A stretch of 38,010 bases of DNA from Psychromonas hadalis ATCC BAA-638 (GCF_000420245.1 NZ_ATUO01000014.1:1-38010); one strand, 5' to 3'. Positions 16,153 through 25,420 are shown, counted from the first letter of the stretch. Notes: generated by a model not told the origin, from the letters alone. Numbers and translations: made by a program.

Positions 16153-17499
16153 TCACGAGCTCATATTGTATTTTTTCATTAAGTCATAAAGTGTTGGTCG
16201 GGTGATGCCCAGTGTTTTGGCTGCTGCTGAAATATTGTTATCACTAGCGATAAGTGCTTGCTTGAGGGCGCGAACCTCGGCATTTTTTCTGATCTCTTTC
16301 AGATTAAGAGCGCTACTCTCTATCTTGCTTAAACCAAGATCTAATGCGCTGATATATTTTAGCTCACACATGATGGTGGCGCGTTTAATTTTATTTTCCA
16401 TTTCACGTACATTGCCAGGCCAACTGTGGTTTTCAATGGCATTGATGGCATCTTCAGAAAAACCAATAATATTGAGTTTTTGTTTTTTGACAAATTTATT
16501 GAGTAGATATTTGGCGAGTAATATCTTATCTGAGCCTCTATCTTTTAGTGCAGGAATGTCTATCTGTATCTCGGAAATACGATAAAAAAGATCTTCTCGG
16601 AACTCTCCTGACGCTATCATCTCATCAAGATTTTTATGTGTTGCACAAACAATGCGTGTATCAATAGCAATCTGTTTACGACCCCCGACACGTTCGATAA
16701 CACGCTCTTGTAAAAATCGCAATAGTTTTGCTTGTAAATGCAGGGGCATATCACCGATTTCATCAAGAAAAAGTGTGCCTTTGTGCGCCTGTTCTATTTT
16801 ACCAATAGTGGTTTTTACTGCGCCTGTAAATGCGCCTTTTTCATAACCAAAGAGTTCACTTTCAATTAAGTTTTCAGGAATTGCAGCACAATTAATCGCG
16901 ATAATATTATGCTCTTTTCTTGGGCTGAGTTGGTGCAGAGCGTTAGCAAGCACCTCTTTTCCTGTCCCACTGTCACCGAGCAATAAGCAAGATACGTCAG
17001 TCGGGGCTACTTTTTCGATCATTTTACAAATTTTAAGCATCTTCTCGTCGCTGGCAATAAGACCATTTAACATCGATTCTTGATGTTGGCTGAGGTGGCG
17101 ATTTTTCTCTTCTAAATCATGTATGTGAAAGGCGCGTTGTACAATAAGATCCAATGTATCGGGGTCTACGGGTTTCGCATAAAAGTCATAAGAGCCTAGT
17201 TTAATCGCCTGCATTGCATGTTGATTACCCTCATTGCCGGTCATGACAATCACTTTCATGTGTGGATTAAGGTGTAATGCTTGTTGTAGTAGTTCAAAGC
17301 CCTCTTTTACGCCATCTTCATCAGGGGGTAATCCGAGATCTTGAATCATTACTTTGGGCTCATGTAAGCGAATGGCGGCCACTGCATCTTTTTGATTGGC
17401 CGCCACCACTACTTGATAATCAGAGAAGTGCCATTTTAATTGTGTTTGTAGCCCTTTATCATCTTCGACAATTAATAGGGTTTCTGCTTTAGTTTTCAT
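16153..17499 (-). CDS. prsR: PEP-CTERM-box sigma-54 response regulator PrsR
   Basis: The protein of about 448 residues is an NtrC-type activator. It has a receiver domain (acidic pocket Asp13/14, phosphoacceptor Asp54 in IQDLGLP, Lys109) and an AAA+ domain with Walker A GDSGTGKE (175-182) and the sigma-54-contacting GAFTGA loop (222-227). The C-terminal Fis-type helix-turn-helix is NISAAAKTLGITRPTLYDL. Together with PrsK it forms the two-component system of XrtA loci; in Zoogloea such a pair with RpoN activates PEP-CTERM genes. A longer frame starts at 17538 inside the preceding gene, but GAGGAG six bases before the ATG at 17499 marks the real start. The only clear sigma-54 promoter seen here precedes the PEP-CTERM gene. 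Confidence 0.93.
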   Translation of the reverse strand: MKTKAETLLIVEDDKGLQTQLKWHFSDYQVVVAANQKDAVAAIRLHEPKVMIQDLGLPPDEDGVKEGFELLQQALHLNPHMKVIVMTGNEGNQHAMQAIKLGSYDFYAKPVDPDTLDLIVQRAFHIHDLEEKNRHLSQHQESMLNGLIASDEKMLKICKMIEKVAPTDVSCLLLGDSGTGKEVLANALHQLSPRKEHNIIAINCAAIPENLIESELFGYEKGAFTGAVKTTIGKIEQAHKGTLFLDEIGDMPLHLQAKLLRFLQERVIERVGGRKQIAIDTRIVCATHKNLDEMIASGEFREDLFYRISEIQIDIPALKDRGSDKILLAKYLLNKFVKKQKLNIIGFSEDAINAIENHSWPGNVREMENKIKRATIMCELKYISALDLGLSKIESSALNLKEIRKNAEVRALKQALIASDNNISAAAKTLGITRPTLYDLMKKYNMSS

Positions 17500-17512
17500 T
17501 AATAACTCCTCT

Positions 17513-18799
17513 TTAATGGCTAAAACGAACAGTGGCAATTAGCCTTGTTTCGTCATAACCATTCATTTGTTCATTATTTAGCTGCTCTTCGTACTGTGCC
17601 GTCAATGAAAAAGTTAGTTTGGGATGGAAACGGTACTCACTTGATAAGCTAGTTAACCACTGCTGTTTATCAAACTCTTTTTCGATATATGTTTGGCTAT
17701 AACTGGCGCTAAAACGTGTTGTTAATAGTGCCGTATGTTTCCAGCTTAATTGTGTGCTAATACCACTACGAGGCTTTACTTCACGTGTTATTAGTGGCGT
17801 TTCTTGTTGATAATAGAGGCTGTTGGTATTAGTGAATCGGGCATTGAATGCAAAGAAGTTGTGATCTAATGACACTCTATCGATCCAAAGTAGCTGCGTA
17901 CCATCAAAATTAATATCGCCACTGTCGGGGGTGTCTTTTCCTAAACCAAGAGATGAATCGGTTAATTCACGTTGCACACTTAAGCCAAGAGTGTTTTTCT
18001 GAAAGCGGTAATGATAACTAAATTGAAATATTCCACCCTCTTCATAACGATTTAGAATTGCTAAACGGCTATAACCTGCTTTTGCTAGGTAACTTCCGTT
18101 TCTTAAGTTGCCAGCGAGTGACATATCAACATTTATTTGTTCATAGGTGAGTTCGTAGAGTAAAAAATCTACTTCGCTGTATTGACTGCTTAACCGATAG
18201 GTCATTTTATTGTTTAAATCATGATACCAAGAGAGACTTAACCCATTACGGTCAGTATTTTGCTGCTTGTCATCACTTAATCGAACCGCTGTATAGGTAT
18301 AACGGGTTTCAAAGCCCGCGCGTTTTGAGTAGGGTAGACGCCACAGCGGACTCACGGTAAATACATCACGATTACCATTGTTGTTTGGCAGGTCAACACC
18401 TGCTTTATCTAGCAGATAACTGTGTCGAAAGTGGCTAAGATCTAAGAGTAGATTCTTGCTAAATATCTGCTGGCTAATGGTTAAGCTACCCGCAATATCA
18501 CTTTCATCTTCAATATCTGCTTCGCTGTAATGTGAATAATAGAGACCGTAATCTAATAGGCTATTGTTAGTGGCAGTGTGGTTTTGATAACTAACATTTA
18601 GATCGACTCGCTGCTCATAACCCGATTTTTGATTAGTATTTGTTTTACGAATGTTATCACTATGTGTGTGTTCAAAACCGAGTGAGATAGAACCCTCCCT
18701 TACTGAAGAGGGCATGATCTCTGCGTCGATATAACCCGTTAATAATAACAGGCTAGCAAAAGAGACCAGCGTAATTGAACGATTCATTTTTATACCCAT
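17513..18799 (-). CDS. PEP-CTERM-associated outer-membrane beta-barrel protein
   Basis: The 428-residue protein has a signal peptide (hydrophobic TLVSFASLLLLTGY). The mature part has many amphipathic strands with alternating aromatic and polar residues (RVDLNVSYQNHT, LSLSWYHDLNNKMTYRLSSQ, LTFSLTAQYEEQL) and ends in RLIATVRFSH, a typical outer-membrane barrel terminus. It fits the uncharacterised barrel family of PEP-CTERM exopolysaccharide loci and may be a polysaccharide channel; that role is inferred. The start is unusual: the ATG at 18799 and its GAGG lie inside a MITE-like repeat. The alternative ATG at 18787 has only a weak site (GGGT). Confidence 0.82.
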   Translation of the reverse strand: MGIKMNRSITLVSFASLLLLTGYIDAEIMPSSVREGSISLGFEHTHSDNIRKTNTNQKSGYEQRVDLNVSYQNHTATNNSLLDYGLYYSHYSEADIEDESDIAGSLTISQQIFSKNLLLDLSHFRHSYLLDKAGVDLPNNNGNRDVFTVSPLWRLPYSKRAGFETRYTYTAVRLSDDKQQNTDRNGLSLSWYHDLNNKMTYRLSSQYSEVDFLLYELTYEQINVDMSLAGNLRNGSYLAKAGYSRLAILNRYEEGGIFQFSYHYRFQKNTLGLSVQRELTDSSLGLGKDTPDSGDINFDGTQLLWIDRVSLDHNFFAFNARFTNTNSLYYQQETPLITREVKPRSGISTQLSWKHTALLTTRFSASYSQTYIEKEFDKQQWLTSLSSEYRFHPKLTFSLTAQYEEQLNNEQMNGYDETRLIATVRFSH

Positions 18800-19051
18800 G
18801 TTGCCTCAAGGTGCTTTGTCAGGCACAAGCTCGGTAACCAGAGCAAGGCGCGATATGAGCGAATGTATTCCCTTTGTGATTGTTGCAACGCCGGGCTGGT
18901 TTTCGAGCTTGCGCCCCGAAGGGCAAGGTAACTCGCACCAATTTGTGTCGTTATTAAATCTCGACTTAGCGCGACTCGGCTTCAATTTCATGCCTTGCAT
19001 CTTGGCGCAATTTCCCTTGCTGGCTTGGCACTTTGAAGTATCATGGGTATA
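18791..19051. mobile_element. MITE-like 261-bp element inside the exopolysaccharide gene string
   Basis: The ends are imperfect terminal inverted repeats: TATACCCATGTTGCCTCAAG on the left and, read from the right end inward, TATACCCATGATACTTCAAA. The interior is clearly more GC-rich than the flanks and encodes no credible protein. It fills the whole gap between the kinase gene, whose stop codon ends nine bases beyond the element, and the beta-barrel gene, whose first codons it contains. No transposase is present, so it would be non-autonomous. Confidence 0.78.
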
Positions 19052-19059
19052 TATCTTTA

Positions 19060-19794
19060 TCATTGATTATTAAACACTAAACCGGCAAGTTTATCTTTAC
19101 CAATGGTATCAATACCCGCTTCTATCTGTGCGTGATTAGATTTTCCATAACCGACAACCAAAATCGCCAAATCACAAATTGAAACCAATATTTGGCTTTC
19201 TGCATATAAACCAATCGGTGGCGTGTCCAAAATAATAAAACGATCGGGATAACGTGTCTTCACTGATTGCATGAAGGATTCCATCTGCTCAGATGAAAAA
19301 TGTTCGGCCGCGTTAATAACATTATTGCCAACAGGAATAACACGTACACGAGGAATGCCCGATGGATAGATAATGTCGGTAATGGCATCAGTATCATTTT
19401 CAAGGAAATTGGTTAATCCTAATGAGGGTGGTGTTTTTAAGTAACTACCAATTTTAGGATTGTAAATATTACAATCGATCACTAACGCTGTTTTTCTTTG
19501 GTCTAAGGCGATACTGGCCGCTAGGTTCATGGCAACATGGCTGGTGCCAGCGCCAGAACGAATACTGGTCACCATGCAGATGAAATTTTGGTTATTGGCC
19601 TTTTTTAATAGATTGGTACGCAATTCACGGTAAGCATTTAAGGTATCGGCATCATCAATTCCGGGATAAATTATTTTCCGCTCATCAAGCTCTTTGTGCG
19701 ATAGCAGTGATGTTTCCTGCATTCTTTTAATACCCGTGCGTAGAGGTTTTTCCGTTGTGACGAGTACTTGTTGTTCAGCTTCTGTATTAGACAT
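19060..19794 (-). CDS. CpsD/CapB-like polysaccharide co-polymerase kinase, degenerate Walker A
   Basis: The 244-residue protein aligns with bacterial tyrosine autokinases of exopolysaccharide systems: Walker A' with Asp107 (ALVIDCNIYNP) and Walker B FIILDTPP. The Walker A loop, however, reads SGAGTSH (80-86) where GEGK(S/T) is expected, so the ATP-contacting lysine is a threonine. There is also no C-terminal tyrosine cluster (it ends LVFNNQ). It may therefore be a structural or non-phosphorylating partner of the Wzz-like protein. AGGAGG lies eight bases before the ATG, and one base separates it from the Wzz-like gene, indicating co-transcription. Confidence 0.82.
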   Translation of the reverse strand: MSNTEAEQQVLVTTEKPLRTGIKRMQETSLLSHKELDERKIIYPGIDDADTLNAYRELRTNLLKKANNQNFICMVTSIRSGAGTSHVAMNLAASIALDQRKTALVIDCNIYNPKIGSYLKTPPSLGLTNFLENDTDAITDIIYPSGIPRVRVIPVGNNVINAAEHFSSEQMESFMQSVKTRYPDRFIILDTPPIGLYAESQILVSICDLAILVVGYGKSNHAQIEAGIDTIGKDKLAGLVFNNQ

Positions 19795-19795
19795 G

Positions 19796-21340
19796 CTAAA
19801 AGCCTCCTAATTCAATAATTTGCGCTAATGACAGCCCATATTTATGCCTTATTGCAAAGCCAGCATAAAGCAGTATCGCAATTGAATATAAAGCCAATAA
19901 AAACAGGTTTTCCATACGTCGACGTACTTTCTCTTTTTTAGTGGTGGCATGTGGCAAACTAGCTAATATTGGAATACCTTTAATGGTACTTAATTGATGA
20001 GCAAAACGGATGCGCCCATCTAATACTATTTTGGCCACAAATAAACCCATCACCAATAACAATGCAACAACCGGGCCTGCCATTAAAAAGTGGATGAAAC
20101 GGGCACCTGTTGGCGCGTTAGGGTAAGTCGCCGCTTCTTGTAATTTAAAATTAACACCTTGGCCTTGAATATCCAATACCATTGATATTCTTGCTTTCTC
20201 TTTTTTAGCAAGCATATCTTCATATTGCGCTTGAAATACACTGTAATCACGTGTTAATTCAGATAGCTCCGCTTTATTATTCGCGATACGTTTACGACGT
20301 TCGTAAGCCTCTCCAAGTAGCGAATTAAATGCTTTGGCACGGTTGTTTAATGTGCGTTTTTCTACACGGGCAGTTGACAGTTTACTACGTAACTCTTTGT
20401 AAAGTGGATTGAAGTCTGAGTCAATGGCCTTTTTAGGCTTATCTTTTTTATCTGCATCACGTATGTTTTTTTTAATATCTGCAATTTGATAAGTTAATTC
20501 AATAATGGCCGGGTAGTCATCTTGATAGCTTAGTTCTAGCGTGGCTTTTCTCTTTTGCAACTCTTGCAGTTGGGCATGGTAGATAGATGCTTCAAAATCA
20601 CTATTGGCAAAACGGCTCTCTTTAGAGAGTTGTGACTTTAAAGACCAGATGCGTGTATCGCTCTCTTCAATTAAAATATTCATCTCTTCAATCGCACTGC
20701 GTAATGTTGCAATACGCGCACTTACTTGCTCCTCTGTGCCATCAAAATTGTTTGATTGGAACTCTTTTAATTTGGCTTCTGCCGATAATAGCAGTGCTTT
20801 GTAAGCAACGGTTTGTTGATCAATAAAGTTATAGGCACTACGACTCTCTTCTCGTTTCGAGTTGGCACTGTCCTCAATGAACAGTGTGACCACTTTATTG
20901 ATGGTGATAAAAGCGCGATCTGGATCACTGTCTTTATAAGTGATTTTAATGTAATTTTTTGACTTGCCATTAATCGATAAATTATTGCGCAGATGCCCCA
21001 TTTTAAGATCTCTTGCCTGTGCATTTGGAAAAGTATCTTTGCCGTAAACATCATCAATCACTTGGTTTAAGATACGCGGTGAGTAGATAATATCGCGTAC
21101 TTGTGTGGTTCTATTTTGCTTAATACCTGTGATCGATGTTTTACTGCCCAATAATGGTCTGATAATATTTTGGTTATCAGCAAAAATAGTCAGTGAGGTG
21201 ACAAACGTTGATGGTCTTAACATACCAATCACCATCACCATAAAACTGATGGCAATGATGGTTAATGCCACTTTGAATTTACGTTTACAAAGCTCACGCC
21301 AAACAACAACGATATATTTGAAAATTTCATTTAATTCCAT
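19796..21340 (-). CDS. Wzz-family polysaccharide chain-length determinant (XrtA-type)
   Basis: The 514-residue inner-membrane protein has an N-terminal membrane helix (about 21-40, VALTIIAISFMVMVIGML) and a long periplasmic region with coiled-coil segments (about 175-380). A Pro-containing motif (PNAPTGARF) leads into a second membrane helix, and an additional helix lies near the C terminus (LFLLALYSIAILLYAGFAI). This is the Wzz/GumC-like layout of PEP-CTERM exopolysaccharide loci, where it controls chain length and couples synthesis to export. It sits between the exporter and the kinase genes, two or fewer bases from each. No kinase domain is fused to it. Confidence 0.88.
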   Translation of the reverse strand: MELNEIFKYIVVVWRELCKRKFKVALTIIAISFMVMVIGMLRPSTFVTSLTIFADNQNIIRPLLGSKTSITGIKQNRTTQVRDIIYSPRILNQVIDDVYGKDTFPNAQARDLKMGHLRNNLSINGKSKNYIKITYKDSDPDRAFITINKVVTLFIEDSANSKREESRSAYNFIDQQTVAYKALLLSAEAKLKEFQSNNFDGTEEQVSARIATLRSAIEEMNILIEESDTRIWSLKSQLSKESRFANSDFEASIYHAQLQELQKRKATLELSYQDDYPAIIELTYQIADIKKNIRDADKKDKPKKAIDSDFNPLYKELRSKLSTARVEKRTLNNRAKAFNSLLGEAYERRKRIANNKAELSELTRDYSVFQAQYEDMLAKKEKARISMVLDIQGQGVNFKLQEAATYPNAPTGARFIHFLMAGPVVALLLVMGLFVAKIVLDGRIRFAHQLSTIKGIPILASLPHATTKKEKVRRRMENLFLLALYSIAILLYAGFAIRHKYGLSLAQIIELGGF

Positions 21341-21342
21341 AA

Positions 21343-21951
21343 TTAAAATACACTCTCAGGAATAATTAAAATATCAGATGGGCGTAATACGTAATTTGTA
21401 GTCAGAATACCTTCATGAAGAATTTCATCTACATTAATTGGGTATGACTCAAGACCACTGGGTGTTTTTCGGTACAAAATTGCACTATCAGCATTGGCAA
21501 AATCAGTTAAACCACCCGCCTCTAAAACTAAATCTAATACCGTAATATCTTTATAGAAAGGAATAGAGAGTGGTGTGTTAACGGCGCCTGTAATACGAAT
21601 GCGGTTACGGTAAATCGCACTATTTGCAGCCGTTACAATAATGGTTACATTAGGAGAGCGGATATATTTATTAAGTTTTTTAGCGATCTTTTTGGCAAGC
21701 TTTTCAGGTGTTAACCCCGTTGCTTGCGCATCGCCAATTAATGGCATCGATATCTGCCCGTCTGGGCGCACGGGAACACTGAGTGAGAGCTCTGCATTTT
21801 GCCACACATTAATAAATAGCTGGTCACCGTTACCAATTTGATATTCTGCAATGCTAATATCATCTTCAAAAGGGGTGATCTTGGTAGTGGGTTGGGTTGT
21901 ACACGCGCTTAACAATGTTAGGCATAAAACCATCACTATTTTACGTTTCAT
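21343..21951 (-). CDS. Polysaccharide export lipoprotein (Wza/EpsE-like)
   Basis: The 202-residue protein has a lipobox LSAC (Cys17), a Poly_export domain (IGNGDQLFINVWQNAELS, VRPDGQISMPLIGDAQATG) and an SLBB-type C-terminal part (RIRITGAVNTPLSIPF, VLDLVLEAGGLTDFA). It should form part of the outer-membrane export channel for the exopolysaccharide. It is shorter than E. coli Wza, as is usual for EpsE-type proteins of PEP-CTERM loci, and lacks a separate C-terminal membrane-spanning helix; the nearby beta-barrel protein could complete the channel (inference). It is followed closely by the Wzz-like gene and preceded by prsK with a 33-base gap. Confidence 0.9.
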   Translation of the reverse strand: MKRKIVMVLCLTLLSACTTQPTTKITPFEDDISIAEYQIGNGDQLFINVWQNAELSLSVPVRPDGQISMPLIGDAQATGLTPEKLAKKIAKKLNKYIRSPNVTIIVTAANSAIYRNRIRITGAVNTPLSIPFYKDITVLDLVLEAGGLTDFANADSAILYRKTPSGLESYPINVDEILHEGILTTNYVLRPSDILIIPESVF

Positions 21952-21984
21952 TTTGCTTCTCTCTTATTAATTAAATAACTAATA

Positions 21985-24036
21985 TTAAATAAATACTGAC
22001 TTTGCATTGTGGGGTATATAAATTGAAAATTTACTGCCGACCTTTAAAGTGCTTTCAACAAAAAACTGCCCTTCTAATGCATGAATAATTTCGCGTATTT
22101 GGTACGCACCTAGCCCCATTCCTTTCTCTTTTTTGGTGCTATTAAAGGGTTGAAATAGGTCGTTACTGATAAACGCTTGGCTCATGCCACAACCCGTGTC
22201 TAAGACTTCAAGCCAAATGTCATTGTTCTTCTGACCTAGGGTGATAATAATTTTTCCGCTGTCTGGTGTTGCATCTTGTGCATTTTTAATCAGGTGATTA
22301 AGCACCATTAATAATTTTTCAGCATCTGTTTTAAGGTTGATGGTTTCGTTATTAATCACTAAAGTGGGCAGAGGTAATGCATTTTTATTCATCTCAACCG
22401 CCTGTTTTAATAACAAGCTTAAATTAACCCGTTTATTTTCATTTACATGTTTACCCTGTAATTTAATCAGTAGCTTATCCATTTTTTGCACTGAGTTTGC
22501 GATAGTATCAATGGCATCATCTACAAATTCAGGGTGGTGTTTAAATTTCTCTGCATTCTTCACCACTAAAACCTGCTGTGCGATGAGGTTTTTAATGTCG
22601 TGAATTGCAAATGCACTTACTTTGTTAAACATATCAAACTGTTGATTTTGAACTAATTTCTCATGAGCTTGTTGATGGCTGATATAACTGGCAATTTGTC
22701 GGCCAGTTAACTTCAAAATATCTAAATCTTCCCAAGTGAGTTGATTGCTAACACGTTGCTGAGATAAAACCACAAAACCAATTAATTCTCTCTCTGTATT
22801 GAGTGGCACAATGACCCAACTATCTTGAGTGTTTTTTAACCAATTTGGGAGGTGTGCATTGGTTGCTTTATCAAGCTCGCTACTGTTCTGTGTTGGTTGA
22901 AATATCCACTCTTTCTTTTCCAGTAATTGAATAAACTCACTGTGATTGCTTTGTATTGGATTGTCGGATGATAGGGTGCTGTTAATGGAAGAGACCATCG
23001 AATAAAACTGTGGTCCTTTTATCCAAATTGTACCGCTTTGATATGAAAAAAGTTTAAGCATCGCTTTTAATGATGTTTCATAACTATTACCGCCGAGAGT
23101 AAGTAGTTTGTCTAGCTTTATCCATTGCTGTTTATAGTCATACTTTTGAGAAAAAAAGTGTTTGCTGGTCCATACAACAACAGTAAGACGGGCTTTTTCT
23201 GAAAAAGAGAGTGCAATAATGACAAAGAGTGCCAGCACATACAGCATGATTTTTGATGCATTAAACCAATTCACATCAAAAAAGTTAAAGAGGTAACTCA
23301 ACAGTGCCATTAGTAATAAAAAACTGCCTACCAGTGTGAGGCTAGTATTAAACAATATGACTGAATTAGAGAGTTTAAATTGTCCTCTTTGTTTTAGTTG
23401 AGGCGCATAAAAAATAATGCTCAGTGCTAAAATTAATGATGTTGCTGAGCTAATAAAACCACGGGTGTGCCAGAGGTTTTGGCTTTGTTCTACAAAAAGT
23501 AATGCATTAGAAAAAACAACGATGTCATAAGCAAAAATGGTAAACGCACTTAATGCAACTAACTTAGCCATGCGGCTAGAGTGATCATGGCGCAACAATT
23601 GCTCACATATGATGATGCCTAACAAACAAAATAATATTTTCAAATAGAGCCATAAAACAGCGAAAGGCAGTAGGGTGACTTCGAGGCTTAATGAATAAAC
23701 AAATGCGACCATGAGTATCGGAATAGTCGTAAATAGTGATATTGACCAGCAACGAGGAAGTCTTGTGTTGCGTGATAACATTAATAAACTCAGTAACATT
23801 AACAAAAGTGCTAGATAATGTAGTGTTTCGAGAAGGGTAAACTGTAGGCTGCTAACTAACGGGCTATCAAGCTGATTTGGTATGCTTAAGTGCCAAATTG
23901 CAGAGGTAATGGCACAAATTAAAAAGCTTATTTTTATACGAGTTATGCGTATCTTAAGGAGGACGATGACCGCTAGCGCGATTTCAACAGAGCTTAGTAA
24001 TAGGTCACTAAATTCTATATTTTGATAAAAGTCCAT
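21985..24036 (-). CDS. prsK: PEP-CTERM system sensor histidine kinase PrsK
   Basis: The protein of about 683 residues has an N-terminal block of roughly eight or more membrane helices (to about residue 285) and a GAF-like domain (about 310-450). A kinase core follows, with H-box AIHDIKNLIAQQ, N-box NHLIKNAQDATP, G1 box DTGCGMS and G2 box KGMGLGAYQI. The layout and locus match PrsK, the partner of PrsR in XrtA systems. The signal it senses is unknown. The frame opens with a TTG at 24051, but the ATG at 24036 is the more ordinary start. It heads the minus-strand string, behind a sigma-70-like promoter at 24121-24150. Confidence 0.9.
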   Translation of the reverse strand: MDFYQNIEFSDLLLSSVEIALAVIVLLKIRITRIKISFLICAITSAIWHLSIPNQLDSPLVSSLQFTLLETLHYLALLLMLLSLLMLSRNTRLPRCWSISLFTTIPILMVAFVYSLSLEVTLLPFAVLWLYLKILFCLLGIIICEQLLRHDHSSRMAKLVALSAFTIFAYDIVVFSNALLFVEQSQNLWHTRGFISSATSLILALSIIFYAPQLKQRGQFKLSNSVILFNTSLTLVGSFLLLMALLSYLFNFFDVNWFNASKIMLYVLALFVIIALSFSEKARLTVVVWTSKHFFSQKYDYKQQWIKLDKLLTLGGNSYETSLKAMLKLFSYQSGTIWIKGPQFYSMVSSINSTLSSDNPIQSNHSEFIQLLEKKEWIFQPTQNSSELDKATNAHLPNWLKNTQDSWVIVPLNTERELIGFVVLSQQRVSNQLTWEDLDILKLTGRQIASYISHQQAHEKLVQNQQFDMFNKVSAFAIHDIKNLIAQQVLVVKNAEKFKHHPEFVDDAIDTIANSVQKMDKLLIKLQGKHVNENKRVNLSLLLKQAVEMNKNALPLPTLVINNETINLKTDAEKLLMVLNHLIKNAQDATPDSGKIIITLGQKNNDIWLEVLDTGCGMSQAFISNDLFQPFNSTKKEKGMGLGAYQIREIIHALEGQFFVESTLKVGSKFSIYIPHNAKSVFI

Positions 24037-24120
24037 TTTAAAAAATTCCAAGTGTAATTGCTAAAATTCAAGGGGAAATCAGGGATAAACGCACTTTAAT
24101 GAAAGATGTTTTTTTATTCG

Positions 24121-24150
24121 ATTATAGCTTTTATGTCAATAAGAAAGCAA
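24121..24150 (-). promoter_or_regulatory. Sigma-70-like promoter of the prsK string
   Basis: On the minus strand TTGCTT (24145-24150) and a perfect TATAAT (24121-24126) are 18 bases apart. The predicted start is near 24114, about 78 bases before the prsK ATG. This would make the regulators and exporter genes independent of sigma-54. Confidence 0.55.
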
Positions 24151-24211
24151 ATATTTAATATTGGTTAACGGTGTCTGTTTTTCTCGCAATATGAACATAT
24201 TCGCTTTGTCC

Positions 24212-25231
24212 TTATATCCTGTTGTTTTTTAGTTCTTTTAAATCTTGAAAGGTAATGAAGTTAAGGTTTTTATTATTTTCCAAAAATTGTTGTAATTTTT
24301 TCAGTGAAAAAAGAGATAAGCTTTTAGGGTGCCCCATCACATTAAAAACACTGTGTTTATTGTTTGCTTTTAGATGTTGTTTAAAAGCACTTTGTAATTG
24401 ACCTGCTTTTGCACCATCTATCATCACTGGGCCGTGTGTGGTTTTTGTTAAACGTTCAATATAGTAGTTGCCATGGGCAATCATCGCTTGGCCATCACCA
24501 AAAGGTTTGAATTGTTGGCTGGCGAATTTTTTTCTAAAAGCAAGCTTCCAGAAAAATAGTGGCGACGTTTTAAATGAACTGATCGGCAGTTCAGTAAAAA
24601 AGCCTTTATTATCTTCTTGAAGTGGATCTCCAGAAAAGAACCAATGTGCCTCATGAGGCATTTTTTGAAAGTTGAAGTAGCGTGAGGGGTCATCTGAATG
24701 GCCAGCATTAAAGACGGTGCTATCCAACCAAATACTGTTTTCTTGCAATGCTTGTTTGATTTTATCAAAGGGCTGAATGCACCAGCCTCCTGCACGAAAA
24801 GCAAACACTTCTTTATGGCTGAAGAGTTGTAATTCTTCTTTGTAGCTTTTAACGATCATCGCTATCTCTTGTTGAGAAAAATCATGCAAACGATAGCGTG
24901 TGGTATCAATTTTCCAACCATGTTGATCATAACGGCTATCAAACCAATGTGGATGAATATGTAGCTGAATATCATGGCCTTGTTGCGACAAGGTTAAGAG
25001 TTGTGTTTGAATCTGTTGATATTGAGTGGCTAACTCAGGATAGCGAGGGGCATACTCTTTTAGTTTGACTAAAAAACCAACATCAACAAATAGGCTTACT
25101 TTAGCATTAAATTTATCGAGTACTTTAACTAATTCTTGTGTTGGTTTTATCATGCAATGTTCAACACTGCCCGGATTTTTACCAAAAAATAGTTCGTAAT
25201 CTAAGCTTAATAGAAAGTCTGTTTTATCCAT
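24212..25231 (-). CDS. NodB-type polysaccharide deacetylase family protein
   Basis: The protein of about 339 residues has the polysaccharide deacetylase signatures: LDYE (motif 1, catalytic Asp and metal Asp region), HIHPHW (motif 2, metal-binding histidines), FRAGGW (motif 3) and a late VMGHPKSLS. There is no signal peptide, so a cytosolic carbohydrate or lipid-linked substrate is likely. A longer frame to 25273 lacks a ribosome site; the ATG at 25231 has AAGGAG ten bases ahead. A sigma-70-like promoter lies just upstream. It stands between prsK and the exopolysaccharide operon, which suggests it trims acetyl groups from that polymer or its precursors (inference). Confidence 0.82.
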   Translation of the reverse strand: MDKTDFLLSLDYELFFGKNPGSVEHCMIKPTQELVKVLDKFNAKVSLFVDVGFLVKLKEYAPRYPELATQYQQIQTQLLTLSQQGHDIQLHIHPHWFDSRYDQHGWKIDTTRYRLHDFSQQEIAMIVKSYKEELQLFSHKEVFAFRAGGWCIQPFDKIKQALQENSIWLDSTVFNAGHSDDPSRYFNFQKMPHEAHWFFSGDPLQEDNKGFFTELPISSFKTSPLFFWKLAFRKKFASQQFKPFGDGQAMIAHGNYYIERLTKTTHGPVMIDGAKAGQLQSAFKQHLKANNKHSVFNVMGHPKSLSLFSLKKLQQFLENNKNLNFITFQDLKELKNNRI

Positions 25232-25293
25232 GTTTAGCCAACTCCTTGTTAATTCTAGAGAAGTATAAAGCATCTGAAGGAAGAGCGGAGTTA

Positions 25294-25321
25294 ATTATTT
25301 TTCTTCACGTTTTGAAGTCAA
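25294..25321 (-). promoter_or_regulatory. Sigma-70-like promoter of the deacetylase gene
   Basis: The minus strand has TTGACT (25316-25321), 16 bases, then AATAAT (25294-25299). Each hexamer matches consensus at five of six positions. The start would be near 25287, giving a leader of about 56 bases to the ATG at 25231. Confidence 0.6.
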
Positions 25322-25420
25322 TATTTAATATAAAAAATATACTGTTGTTTGCGCTGTTCACATTTACAATAAACAAGGTAACTGCTATTGTGCACGCTTA
25401 TTTTATAATCTATTTCACAC

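Noticed and set aside
18798-19073. Open frames on both strands within the 261-bp element
   Set aside because: They coincide with the MITE-like repeat, have no ribosome site of their own and no recognisable protein motifs.
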